Notes under the pieces: generated by a model | What the model was told of the DNA's origin: nothing | Databases searched by the model: none | Seen by the model: the letters and a program-made list of their open reading frames with translations, nothing else | Part shown: positions 25,978 through 34,559 of the stretch, piece by piece | Layout: each line of letters starts with the position of its first letter | Position numbering within the stretch: position 1 is the stretch's first letter | Translations under genes and position numbers: made by a program | Source: Pedobacter namyangjuensis | Lineage (GTDB): Bacteria > Bacteroidota > Bacteroidia > Sphingobacteriales > Sphingobacteriaceae | DNA: 64,000 nucleotides | Reading direction: 5' to 3' | NCBI RefSeq assembly: GCF_003313325.1 | Contig: NZ_QMHQ01000002.1 | Location: 62,001-126,000, forward strand

Positions 25978-26946
25978 TTATCTACCACCTCTAGTTGGTC
26001 TTCCGCCACCAGAGCTACCACCGCTACTGCCTCCAGAAGAACCACCTCTAGATCCACCGCTTGATGGTGGAGGAGAACTTTGTTGAGGAGTGTAAGTTGG
26101 TTGTGTTCTAGTTGGTGCCTCGCTTCTGGTAGGTGCAGATCTGTTAACTTCACCACCTCTAGTTGGTCTGGTGTTGCTAGAAGGATTTGGGCGAGATACT
26201 GCACCTCCATTATTTGAAGGATTGTATCTTTCAGATCTAGTACCACCAATGGCATTGTTATTACCAAGACCGCTATTGCCTCGAGCTGGAACGCCGTTAG
26301 CACCACCAAAATAACCATTAGCTCTTCCTGGTCTACTTACACCATTTTCAGAACCTCTGCTTGGTCTAGCGCCATAGTTAGGGTTGTAGGTATTTCTGCC
26401 GGCCCAATAGCCACCATTATTCCAACCGCCTCCCCAGCCACCGCCGTAGAAACCGCCACCGTAAAAGCCACCGCCCCAAGAGTATGGACCCCAGAAGTTG
26501 TTGTAAGGATTCCAACCGTAGTTGAAACCCCAACCGTTCCAAGGATTATTAAACCAGTTATTAAACTGAAATCCTAATCCAAATCCACCACCAAAGTAGT
26601 AGTTGTTGTATGGGCTATAGAAAGAGTTATATCCGTAGTAATTATAAAATGGATCATAGTAGTTTCTGTATGGAGAACCATAATAGAAACGGTCTATACG
26701 CGAAGAATAATCCATGTCGTAATATGGATCACTTTTACCGTAGTACTCATCAACCTCATCGGTTGTTGCATACTGATCTGACATTTGATTTTGAACAGGC
26801 GGTGCCGGTTTATATTCCTTAGCCTGTGCCGTTGTATTGTAAACATCATCGTGACTAGCATTACTTGCCATCTTTGATGTAGAGCACGAAGCGACCAACA
26901 AGGCGGTTGCTGCGAGCAAACTGGTGAATAAATGGTTAGGTTTCAT
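25978..26946 (-). CDS. Low-complexity Gly/Asn/Tyr-rich lipoprotein
   Basis: The start at 26946 (MKPNHLFTSLLAATALLVASC) gives 322 residues and a lipobox Cys at 21. A polar spacer is followed by a region dominated by Tyr, Asn, Gly, Phe and Trp (FYNYYGYNSFYSPYNN; GGGWGGGWNNGGYW). A Pro/Thr/Arg-rich part comes next, then a C-terminal Gly-Ser run of the SSGGSSGGSSGG type. There is no enzymatic motif. Composition suggests a disordered, possibly adhesive surface lipoprotein. Neighbours are the FadL-type porin downstream and proS divergently upstream. Function unknown; the sequence is not a synthetase despite its location. Confidence 0.8.
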   Translation of the reverse strand: MKPNHLFTSLLAATALLVASCSTSKMASNASHDDVYNTTAQAKEYKPAPPVQNQMSDQYATTDEVDEYYGKSDPYYDMDYSSRIDRFYYGSPYRNYYDPFYNYYGYNSFYSPYNNYYFGGGFGLGFQFNNWFNNPWNGWGFNYGWNPYNNFWGPYSWGGGFYGGGFYGGGWGGGWNNGGYWAGRNTYNPNYGARPSRGSENGVSRPGRANGYFGGANGVPARGNSGLGNNNAIGGTRSERYNPSNNGGAVSRPNPSSNTRPTRGGEVNRSAPTRSEAPTRTQPTYTPQQSSPPPSSGGSRGGSSGGSSGGSSGGGRPTRGGR

Positions 26947-27040
26947 GTGTGTTTTGTTTATGTTATCAATTGCCACAAGAAATTAGCGAATGGCTTATTT
27001 CTTGATCTATGTGTTTTGTTTGTATGTTGAATCAAATTGT

Positions 27041-27058
27041 AGCTATAAATTTATAGCT
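27041..27058. promoter_or_regulatory. Perfect 18-bp palindrome between divergent genes
   Basis: AGCTATAAATTTATAGCT is a perfect palindrome lying between proS and the lipoprotein gene, overlapping the -7 box TAGCTTTG (27054-27061) of the rightward promoter. It may be an operator. AT-richness raises the chance of accident. Confidence 0.4.
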
Positions 27059-27061
27059 TTG
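27054..27061 (+). promoter_or_regulatory. Putative proS -7 box
   Basis: TAGCTTTG fits TAnnTTTG, 47 bases upstream of the proS ATG. No TTTG at the ideal distance. Confidence 0.4.
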
Positions 27062-27108
27062 TAAACAACTTTACAAGAATTTTAACACAAAAAACGTTCC
27101 AAATAGTT

Positions 27109-28581
27109 ATGAGCAAAGGTATTACAAGCAAAAATGATGATTATTCTCAGTGGTATAACGACATTGTTATAAAAGCCGACCTAGCAGAGCATTCTTCAGT
27201 TAAGGGTTGTATGGTTATTAAGCCGTACGGATACTCTATCTGGGAGAAGATGCAAGCGGTTTTAGATCAAAAGTTTAAAGATACTGGTCACAGTAACGCT
27301 TACTTCCCCTTGTTCATTCCAAAGTCATATTTTAGTAAAGAAGCAGCACACGTAGAAGGCTTTGCTACAGAGTGTGCCGTAGTGACACATTATCGTCTTA
27401 AAAATGACGGAAATGGCAACATTATAGTTGACGAAACCGCGAAATTAGAAGAAGAACTAATCGTTCGTCCAACATCTGAAACTATTATTTGGAACACTTA
27501 TAGAGGCTGGATAGAATCTTACCGTGATTTGCCTTTATTAATTAACCAATGGGCAAATGTGGTACGTTGGGAAATGAGAACAAGATTGTTTTTGCGTACT
27601 ACAGAATTTTTATGGCAAGAAGGACACACTGCACACGCTACCGCAAAAGAAGCAATCGAGGAAACTGAAAGAATGTTAGATGTGTACGCCGATTTTGCAG
27701 AAAATTGGATGGCTGTGCCTGTTGTTAAAGGTAAAAAAACACCAACTGAACGTTTTGCTGGCGCATTAGATACATATTGTATTGAAGCTTTGATGCAAGA
27801 CGGTAAAGCTTTACAAGCCGGAACATCGCACTTTTTAGGTCAGAACTTTGCTAAAGCATTTGACGTTAAATTTACCAGCAAAGAAGGTAAGCAAGAACAC
27901 GTTTGGGCAACTTCTTGGGGTGTTTCAACGCGTTTAATGGGTGCGTTAATTATGTCACATAGTGATGATGCAGGTTTAGTTCTTCCACCAAAATTAGCTC
28001 CTATTCAGGTAGTTATCGTTCCGATTTATAAAGGAGAAGAAGATTTAGCCAAAATATCTGGATTTGTTGATGAATTGATTCCAAGGTTAAAAGGTTTAGG
28101 CGTTTCTGTAAAATACGATGATCGCGATAGCCAAAGACCAGGTTTTAAATTTGCAGAATACGAACTTAAAGGTGTGCCAGTACGTTTGGCAATTGGTGGA
28201 AGAGATATGGAGAATGGCACTGTAGAACTTGCTCGTAGAGACACTAGGGAGAAAATGACCGTTCCGCAAGAGGGTTTGGATATCTATATCGTGCAACTGC
28301 TACACCAGATACAAGAAAATATTTTTAATAAAGCGCACAAGTTTAGAGAAGAACACATTACCGAGGCTAATTCTTACGAAGAGTTTAAACAGCTTTTAGA
28401 TACAAAAACAGGATTTATTGCGGCACATTGGGATGGCACAGCCGAGACCGAAAAGTTGATTAAAGAGGAAACAAAAGCAACGATTAGATGTATCCCACTA
28501 GATAATAAATTGGAAGATGGTGTTTGTATGGTTACAGGAAAACCTTCTATTCAGAGAGTATTATTTGCTAGAGCTTACTAG
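27109..28581 (+). CDS. proS: Prolyl-tRNA synthetase (type without insertion domain)
   Basis: The 490-residue class II synthetase is of the archaeal/eukaryal type: no 180-residue editing insertion, and a C-terminal extension ending RVLFARAY. Class II landmarks are [12 protein letters not shown], the motif-2 loop [16 protein letters not shown] and an anticodon-binding domain near residues 300-400 ([25 protein letters not shown]). It charges tRNA-Pro in the cytoplasm. There is no trans-editing factor next to it. It is transcribed rightward, apart from the AT-rich hairpin after its stop. Confidence 0.97.
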   Translation: MSKGITSKNDDYSQWYNDIVIKADLAEHSSVKGCMVIKPYGYSIWEKMQAVLDQKFKDTGHSNAYFPLFIPKSYFSKEAAHVEGFATECAVVTHYRLKNDGNGNIIVDETAKLEEELIVRPTSETIIWNTYRGWIESYRDLPLLINQWANVVRWEMRTRLFLRTTEFLWQEGHTAHATAKEAIEETERMLDVYADFAENWMAVPVVKGKKTPTERFAGALDTYCIEALMQDGKALQAGTSHFLGQNFAKAFDVKFTSKEGKQEHVWATSWGVSTRLMGALIMSHSDDAGLVLPPKLAPIQVVIVPIYKGEEDLAKISGFVDELIPRLKGLGVSVKYDDRDSQRPGFKFAEYELKGVPVRLAIGGRDMENGTVELARRDTREKMTVPQEGLDIYIVQLLHQIQENIFNKAHKFREEHITEANSYEEFKQLLDTKTGFIAAHWDGTAETEKLIKEETKATIRCIPLDNKLEDGVCMVTGKPSIQRVLFARAY

Positions 28582-28595
28582 ATTGTAAGGCTCGG

Positions 28596-28634
28596 GATTA
28601 AGAATTGGAAATTTAATTTTTCTAATTCTTAATC
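28596..28634. terminator. Long AT-rich hairpin after proS
   Basis: The arms GATTAAGAATTGGAAA and TTTCTAATTCTTAATC pair over 16 bp (one G-T) around a 7-base loop. It is followed by TTTATT. It could terminate proS transcription or be an intergenic repeat: part of the same left arm (GATTAAGAATT) recurs at about 34336. Confidence 0.55.
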
Positions 28635-28656
28635 TTTATTACTTCGTACCTAAAAT

Positions 28657-29349
28657 ATGAACGAAAATTACCAAGAGATACTTTCAAAGTTAGCGAGTAA
28701 GGCGTCTTTGAAACAATCAATATATCGTAGCACAGCTGAAGTTTTTGCTTTAACTAAAACGGTACTTTCAAAGTTAGGATCTAAACTTCATCATGATTAT
28801 ACAAGTAAAGATTCTTCTGTAGAGATAAATTATAAGGAAAACAACCAGTTTGAAGCGCAATTAAAATTCTCTGGAGATATGCTCATGCTTTCTATGCATA
28901 GTAATGTTTTTACTTTTGATGAGGCTCATTCTATTTTTCAAACCAGTTACGTTAAAGCAGATGAGAGCTTAAGCTTTTGCGGTGCAATTTACGTACACAA
29001 CTTTTTGGCAGATTCTATAAAATATAATCGTCTAGCTGATGAGGGAAGTTTAATTGCTAGGATTTTAGTAAATAAAGACAAACATTTTGTGGTAGAAGGA
29101 GAAGGCGCTCTCGGTTTTTTATATGACGATCTGGCTACAAACATAATTACCGAAGAAAAAATAACCGACATTTTAGAACGTTCTATATTATTATGCCTTA
29201 ATGCCGATTTGATTTTACCACCGTTTGCACAAATTAAAGATGTAACATTGCATCAAAAACAATCATTAATCGCTGCAAGCGGTTATCCAACGGGTAAACG
29301 TTTAGGCTATTTATTTAATTCAGAAATTCAGCAAAATAATACATTATAA
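28657..29349 (+). CDS. Conserved hypothetical protein upstream of metB
   Basis: This is a 230-residue soluble-looking protein with no signal peptide, no membrane segment and no recognised domain. Residues 1-50 look helical (NYQEILSKLASKASLKQSIY). The remainder mixes beta strands (SSVEINYKENNQFEAQLKF). It ends one base before the metB ATG, so it is translationally coupled with metB and probably with the DUF2400 gene after it. This points to a role connected with sulfur amino acid metabolism or to mere co-transcription. I make no functional claim. Confidence 0.75.
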   Translation: MNENYQEILSKLASKASLKQSIYRSTAEVFALTKTVLSKLGSKLHHDYTSKDSSVEINYKENNQFEAQLKFSGDMLMLSMHSNVFTFDEAHSIFQTSYVKADESLSFCGAIYVHNFLADSIKYNRLADEGSLIARILVNKDKHFVVEGEGALGFLYDDLATNIITEEKITDILERSILLCLNADLILPPFAQIKDVTLHQKQSLIAASGYPTGKRLGYLFNSEIQQNNTL

Positions 29350-29350
29350 C

Positions 29351-30490
29351 ATGAAATTTGCAACAAAAGCTATACACGCTGGTCAGGAACCAGACCCAAC
29401 AACGGGCGCTGTAATGACCCCAATTTATCAAACTTCTACTTACTGGCAAAAATCGCCAGGCGAACATAAGGGCTACGAATATTCTAGAGGTACAAACCCA
29501 ACTCGCAAGGCACTAGAAGATTGTTTAGCAGCGCTTGAAAATTGTAAGTATGGCTTAGCTTTTAGTAGCGGAATGGGAGCAACAGACACTGTTTTAAGAC
29601 TATTGCAACCTGGTGATGAGGTAATTACAGGAGATGATTTGTACGGAGGTTCATATCGTATTTTCACCAAGGTATATGCTAAATATGGAATTAAATTCCA
29701 CTTCATAGACTTATCTAAGCCAGAAAATATTATTCCTTATGTGAATGAAAAAACAAAATTGGTTTGGATAGAAACACCAACCAACCCAACTATGCGTATT
29801 ATAGACATAGAAGGTGTTGCGAAAATCACTAAAGAGAAAAACATTTTGTTAACGGTTGACAATACTTTTGCGTCACCATACTTGCAAAATCCAGCAGATC
29901 TGGGAGCCGATATCGTTATGCATTCGGTTACTAAATATATCGGTGGTCACTCTGATGTGGTAATGGGTGCTTTGTTAACCAATAACGAACAACTTTACAA
30001 AGATTTGTTTTTCATTTATAACGCATGTGGCGCCACGCCAGGTCCACAAGATTCTTTCTTGGTATTAAGAGGGATAAAAACTTTGCATTTGCGTATGAAA
30101 GCGCATTGCGAAAACGGAGAAAAAGTAGCGCATTATCTTAAAAAACATCCAAAAATTGATAAAATTTACTGGCCAGGTTTTGAAGATCATCCAAACCATG
30201 ACATCGCTAAAAAACAAATGCGTGGTTTTGGAGGTATGGTTTCCATAACGTTAAAAGATGCGGATTTGCAGGAAACATTTAGAATTGCATCAAGATTCAA
30301 GGTATTCTCATTGGCAGAATCTTTAGGTGGTGTAGAGTCTCTAGTTAATCATCCAACCACAATGACGCATGGTTCTATCCCGAAAGAAGAACGTGAAAAG
30401 GTTGGCGTAACCGACAATCTTTTGCGTTTAAGCGTAGGAGTAGAGGATATAGACGATTTGTTGGCTGATTTGGAGCAAGCTCTAGCTTAA
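29351..30490 (+). CDS. metB: Cystathionine gamma-synthase/lyase family PLP enzyme
   Basis: The 379-residue enzyme belongs to the Cys/Met metabolism PLP family. Schiff-base lysine is K195 in HSVTKYIGGHSD. Other landmarks are YSRGTNPTR, the SGMGATD cofactor loop and SLGGVESL near the C-terminus. It transfers or cleaves C-S bonds: synthase (O-succinylhomoserine plus cysteine to cystathionine) or lyase cannot be separated by eye. Length is typical. The start is one base after the stop of the hypothetical gene, and the DUF2400 gene begins 3 bases after its own stop. Operon of three. Confidence 0.92.
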   Translation: MKFATKAIHAGQEPDPTTGAVMTPIYQTSTYWQKSPGEHKGYEYSRGTNPTRKALEDCLAALENCKYGLAFSSGMGATDTVLRLLQPGDEVITGDDLYGGSYRIFTKVYAKYGIKFHFIDLSKPENIIPYVNEKTKLVWIETPTNPTMRIIDIEGVAKITKEKNILLTVDNTFASPYLQNPADLGADIVMHSVTKYIGGHSDVVMGALLTNNEQLYKDLFFIYNACGATPGPQDSFLVLRGIKTLHLRMKAHCENGEKVAHYLKKHPKIDKIYWPGFEDHPNHDIAKKQMRGFGGMVSITLKDADLQETFRIASRFKVFSLAESLGGVESLVNHPTTMTHGSIPKEEREKVGVTDNLLRLSVGVEDIDDLLADLEQALA

Positions 30491-30493
30491 TAA

Positions 30494-31384
30494 ATGGCGG
30501 GCATTAAAGTACAAATCCCTTTATCGAAATTTAGGGGACAAGAATTGGCAACATTTTTAGATGCAAAGGTTGAGCAATACAACCAGCCTGATTTTATAGC
30601 CAATGATCCAATCTGTATTCCGCACCAGTACCAATTAAAGCAAGACATAGAAATTGCCGCATTTTTTGCGGCAATTTTAGCTTGGGGCCAACGCAAAACT
30701 ATTATTAATAAGTGTAATGAGCTTTTTTTAAGGATGGATAATCAGCCTTATCAGTTTATGCTCAATCACAGCGATGCGGATTTAAAAGGATTGTTGGGTT
30801 TTAAGCATCGAACTTTTAACGATACCGATTTGCTTTATTTCGTTTCATTTTTTAAGCATCACTATACTAATTCAAGTTCATTAGAAACTGCATTTCTTCC
30901 AAGTAACCGCATTATTTCAGGCTATTTGCCAGATTTAGCATCTAACGAAATTGAGTTGACTTCATCACCATGTGCAATAAGCAATTTTTCTAATACTGAA
31001 GTTTCGGCTGAGCAAGCACTTAATTATTTTAGAGCCTATTTTTTCAGCTTGCCAGATTTTCCGCGTAGAACGATGAAACACATTTCTTCGCCATTGCAAA
31101 AGTCTACTTGCAAACGTTTAAATATGTTTTTAAGGTGGATGGTAAGAAAAGACAATGCAGGCGTAGATTTTGGCTTATGGAATACGATTAAACCCTCAAG
31201 TTTGGTTTGTCCCTGCGATTTACATGTAGATCGTGTTGCGAGAAGATTAGAATTGATCAAAAGAAAACAGACAGATTGGTTAACTGCCGTTGAACTTACG
31301 GAAAACCTGAAAAAACTTGATCCAAACGATCCTGTTAAATATGATTTCGCACTTTTTGGTTTAGGGATAGAAGAGCGGTTTTAA
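30494..31384 (+). CDS. TIGR02757/DUF2400 family protein
   Basis: The 296-residue cytoplasmic protein has the family landmarks I associate with DUF2400 (TIGR02757): AAILAWGQRKTIINK near the N-terminus, then RTMKHISSPLQKSTCKRLNMFLRWM and the segment VCPCDLHVDRVARRL toward the C-terminus. The family is common in Bacteroidota and a few other phyla; its biochemical function is not established to my knowledge. It is the last gene of the unknown-metB-DUF2400 operon. Confidence 0.85.
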   Translation: MAGIKVQIPLSKFRGQELATFLDAKVEQYNQPDFIANDPICIPHQYQLKQDIEIAAFFAAILAWGQRKTIINKCNELFLRMDNQPYQFMLNHSDADLKGLLGFKHRTFNDTDLLYFVSFFKHHYTNSSSLETAFLPSNRIISGYLPDLASNEIELTSSPCAISNFSNTEVSAEQALNYFRAYFFSLPDFPRRTMKHISSPLQKSTCKRLNMFLRWMVRKDNAGVDFGLWNTIKPSSLVCPCDLHVDRVARRLELIKRKQTDWLTAVELTENLKKLDPNDPVKYDFALFGLGIEERF

Positions 31385-31418
31385 GCGCTATAATTTTTTA
31401 TTTTAATCATTGTTCCTT

Positions 31419-31426
31419 TATTTTTG
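31419..31426 (+). promoter_or_regulatory. Putative -7 box for the DUF1905 gene
   Basis: TATTTTTG fits TAnnTTTG and ends 17 bases before the ATG at 31444. No convincing -33. Confidence 0.4.
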
Positions 31427-31443
31427 TTCTTTTATCTTTAATC

Positions 31444-31956
31444 ATGATTACATTGAAATCGGAGATAGAAAAGTTTGATGCCAACGGCGAAAAAACCGGC
31501 TGGTCTTACGTTTTTATACCGGCAGAAATTGCCCAACAAATTAAACCTGATGATAAGCGTGGAATGCGGGTGCGTGGAACGATTGATAACATATCGATCG
31601 TTGGGAAAAGTTTGTTGCCCATAGGTGGTGGCGATTTTATTTTAACACTCGATGCAAAACTTCGTAAACAACTTAATAAGGTTGCGGGTAATCCAGTTAG
31701 CGTTTCTTTGGAGCACGATATTGATTTTAAAATTGATATGCCAGAAGATTTAGAGGTTTGTTTAGCACAAGAAGAAGGCTTGCTAGAACATTTTTTATCC
31801 TACACAAAGTCTCATCAAAATTATTTTATTGTATGGTTAAATACAGCAAAAACTGAAGCTACCAGAACAAAACGTTTAATTATGATTGTTGATGCGATGG
31901 CAAAGAAACAAGATTTCGGTTTAATGCTTAGAAGTAATAAGAAAACAGCTATTTAA
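31444..31956 (+). CDS. DUF1905 + YdeI/OmpD-associated domain protein
   Basis: The 170-residue protein is built of two parts: residues about 1-95 resemble DUF1905 (SYVFIPAEIAQQIKPDDKRG; VRGTIDNISI), residues 100-165 resemble the bacteriocin-protection YdeI/OmdA domain (LLEHFLSYTKSHQNYFIVWLN; TRTKRLIMIVDAM). There is no signal peptide. Such proteins are widespread and of unclear function. A single-gene unit with a short leader. Confidence 0.8.
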   Translation: MITLKSEIEKFDANGEKTGWSYVFIPAEIAQQIKPDDKRGMRVRGTIDNISIVGKSLLPIGGGDFILTLDAKLRKQLNKVAGNPVSVSLEHDIDFKIDMPEDLEVCLAQEEGLLEHFLSYTKSHQNYFIVWLNTAKTEATRTKRLIMIVDAMAKKQDFGLMLRSNKKTAI

Positions 31957-32079
31957 TCAGCTCTAATAACTTTTAATATTCCTCTGGCCTTGCAAACATC
32001 CAAAGTCTTTATCCTCTTGTATTTGGTAAGGTGAAAGGATAAAAAAATCAAACCCAAAGAGAATCTTCCAAAATCTCTG

Positions 32080-32110
32080 TTCGGTTGAAACTATAAAAAC
32101 TGTATTTTTG
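32080..32110 (+). promoter_or_regulatory. Promoter of the B12-type radical SAM gene
   Basis: TTCG (32080-32083, one mismatch to TTTG), 19 bases, then TATTTTTG (32103-32110). It overlaps the first TTG of the frame, which decides against that codon as start. Confidence 0.6.
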
Positions 32111-32125
32111 CAGAAAATAAATCTT

Positions 32126-34327
32126 TTGAAAGCCGACCTTTTTTTAATTACCCCGCCATTTACACAACTGAATACACCGTATCCGGCTACTGCGTATATT
32201 AAAGGTTTTCTTAATACAAAAAATATTAGTTCTGTACAGGCAGATCTAGGTATTGAAGTAATCCTTGCGCTATTTTCTAAAGAAGGTTTAACAGATTTAT
32301 TTAGTCATGCCGAGGCTTATTCAAATAATGCTGCCCTTTCTTTTAACGCACAGCGAATCATTGCGTTAAAAGAAGAGTATCTTAAAACCATAGATCCGGT
32401 AATCCTATTTTTGCAGGGTAAAAATCCAACGCTAGCCTTACAAATTTGCCTTGAAGATTATTTGCCAGAAGCATCTCGATTTGCCCAATTAGAGGAATTA
32501 GACTGGGCTTTCGGAGCAATGGGCACACAAGACAAAGCAAAGCATTTATCAACCCTTTATTTAGAAGATTTATCAGATTTCATTGTAGAATGTGTTGACC
32601 CTAATTTTGGTTTTAGTAGGTATGCAGAGCGATTAGGGAGAAGTGCCAACTCATTCGACGAGCTTTACGGTATTTTAAATCAGGAACTAACTTATATTGA
32701 TAAAATTTTGATGAGGATTCTGCATGAAAGAGTGGAAGCTGTAGTTCCTAAAATTTTTCTGATTTCGGTTCCATTTCCTGGAAATTTGTACGCTGCTTTC
32801 CGCTGTGCGCAATACGTTAAAAAACACTTTCCGGCAGTTAAAATTTCTATGGGTGGCGGTTTTGCCAACACCGAATTGCGCTCGCTTTCTGATGCTAGGG
32901 TTTTCGAGTTTTTCGATTTCATTACCTTAGATGATGGCGAACTTCCGATAGAGTTGTTATACGAAGCAGTCACTAAAAATCTTTCTTTTAATTTATATAA
33001 AAGAACATTTTTGTTAGAGGATGGAAAGGTTGTTTACAGGAATGATGCTTTAAGGAGTGATTATAAGCAAGCCGATGTGGGTACACCAGATTATAGCGAC
33101 TTAAAGTTGGATAATTACATTTCAGTAATTGAGATTGTAAACCCGATGCACAGAATGTGGAGCGATGGAAGATGGAATAAACTTACGATGGCACATGGCT
33201 GTTATTGGGGTAAATGTACTTTTTGCGATATTTCTTTAGATTATATAAAAGTTTACGAACCAGTTGCAGCAAAGCTGATTGTAGATAGGATAGAAGACCT
33301 GCTACTTAGTACGGGGCAAAATGGATTTCACTTTGTGGATGAAGCTGCACCACCAGCCTTAATGCGAGAAGTTGCACTAGAGATTTTACGCAGAAAGATT
33401 TCGGTTACTTGGTGGACGAACATCAGGTTCGAAAAAAGCTTTACAGCAGATTTGTGTATGCTACTAAAGGCATCTGGATGCATTGCAGTTTCCGGTGGCC
33501 TAGAAGTTGCTTCTGATAGGTTGCTAAAGCTGATTGATAAGGGTGTAACGGTAGAACAAGTTGCAAAAGTTACTAGAAACTTTACCGAAGCGGGAATAAT
33601 GGTACATGCTTACTTAATGTACGGTTATCCTACTCAAACAATTCAAGAAACTGTTGATAGTTTAGAAATGGTACGCCAGTTATTTGAAGCTGGTGTTCTA
33701 CAATCTGGTTTTTGGCACCAGTTTGCCATGACTGCACATAGCCCGGTGGGTATGTATCCAGATAGGTTTGGTGTTGTTAAAGAAACCGAAAAGATAGGTA
33801 CTTTTGCCAATAATGATATCAACTACACAGACAAAACGGGCATCGATCATAACAAGTTTAGTTTTGGCTTAAAGAAATCGCTTTATAATTTTATGCACGG
33901 CATTTGTTTCGACTATAAATTGCAAGATTGGTTCGATTTCAAAATTCCTCGCACAACTGTCGCCTCAGATTTTATTGATCGTGCTTTAAAAGCGGATGAT
34001 AGTTTTAATACTAAATCTACTGCTAAAGTTGTTTGGCTAGGTGGAAAACCATTTACTGAGGTTTTTACTAAATCTAAGAAAGGGAGTTCTTGGCAGATGA
34101 TGACCTTAACTTTCCATCATAAGAAAGAAACTTTTTCTATTCAGCTGAACCAAAACGAAGGGGCGTGGTTAGTTTCTGTGCTCGCTAAAATTGCTGTATC
34201 AAACGAGAAGGTTTTTACATTTCAGGATTTAAAGGCAGATTTTGAAACTAATTTAGAACACTTCGAGCTGTTTTGGTACGCAAAGCCGATTTATAAATTA
34301 AGAGAGTTCGGATTGTTAGTGCTTTGA
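32126..34327 (+). CDS. B12-binding-domain radical SAM protein with CX4CX2C cluster motif
   Basis: The frame opens at 32108, but that codon lies inside the -7 box, so the in-frame TTG at 32126 (KADLFLITPP) is the best start, giving 734 residues. Residues about 200-300 look like a B12-binding Rossmann domain (KIFLISVPFPGNLYAAFRC, SMGGGFAN) without the DxHxxG signature. The SAM core follows, with cluster cysteines C359, C364 and C367 (HGCYWGKCTFC), spaced CX4CX2C instead of the canonical CX3CX2C. SGGLEVAS is a typical SAM-contacting strand. Probably a B12/SAM methylase- or oxidase-like enzyme acting on an unknown substrate. It stands alone; no partner gene reveals the substrate. Confidence 0.85.
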   Translation: MKADLFLITPPFTQLNTPYPATAYIKGFLNTKNISSVQADLGIEVILALFSKEGLTDLFSHAEAYSNNAALSFNAQRIIALKEEYLKTIDPVILFLQGKNPTLALQICLEDYLPEASRFAQLEELDWAFGAMGTQDKAKHLSTLYLEDLSDFIVECVDPNFGFSRYAERLGRSANSFDELYGILNQELTYIDKILMRILHERVEAVVPKIFLISVPFPGNLYAAFRCAQYVKKHFPAVKISMGGGFANTELRSLSDARVFEFFDFITLDDGELPIELLYEAVTKNLSFNLYKRTFLLEDGKVVYRNDALRSDYKQADVGTPDYSDLKLDNYISVIEIVNPMHRMWSDGRWNKLTMAHGCYWGKCTFCDISLDYIKVYEPVAAKLIVDRIEDLLLSTGQNGFHFVDEAAPPALMREVALEILRRKISVTWWTNIRFEKSFTADLCMLLKASGCIAVSGGLEVASDRLLKLIDKGVTVEQVAKVTRNFTEAGIMVHAYLMYGYPTQTIQETVDSLEMVRQLFEAGVLQSGFWHQFAMTAHSPVGMYPDRFGVVKETEKIGTFANNDINYTDKTGIDHNKFSFGLKKSLYNFMHGICFDYKLQDWFDFKIPRTTVASDFIDRALKADDSFNTKSTAKVVWLGGKPFTEVFTKSKKGSSWQMMTLTFHHKKETFSIQLNQNEGAWLVSVLAKIAVSNEKVFTFQDLKADFETNLEHFELFWYAKPIYKLREFGLLVL

Positions 34328-34500
34328 TAATCGCCGATTAAGAATTAAAATTGCTACTATAGGAAAATCGACATTACAAATATCGATTAGCATTTTTTTA
34401 ACAGCTCTATTTGTTCACGTTAACCTTATTTTACATTTATCCTAAGGTCGTTATAGATTAAAAAAGAAATTCAGCGTGACGATTTTACAGGTTTTCCACT

Positions 34501-34536
34501 AAACAAAAAAATCTGCGAATTTTGTTTCGCAGATTT
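34501..34536 (-). terminator. Rho-independent terminator of the amidohydrolase gene
   Basis: An 11-bp stem (34509-34519 with 34526-34536, arm AAATCTGCGAA) and a T-rich tail when read leftward. Confidence 0.85.
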
Positions 34537-34559
34537 CATTTATCAAAAATTGGTGTTTC

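Noticed and set aside
25905..26318. Leftward 137-codon frame overlapping the low-complexity lipoprotein
   Set aside because: It is an out-of-frame reading of the Gly/Ser-rich repeats, producing only Leu/Val-rich nonsense.
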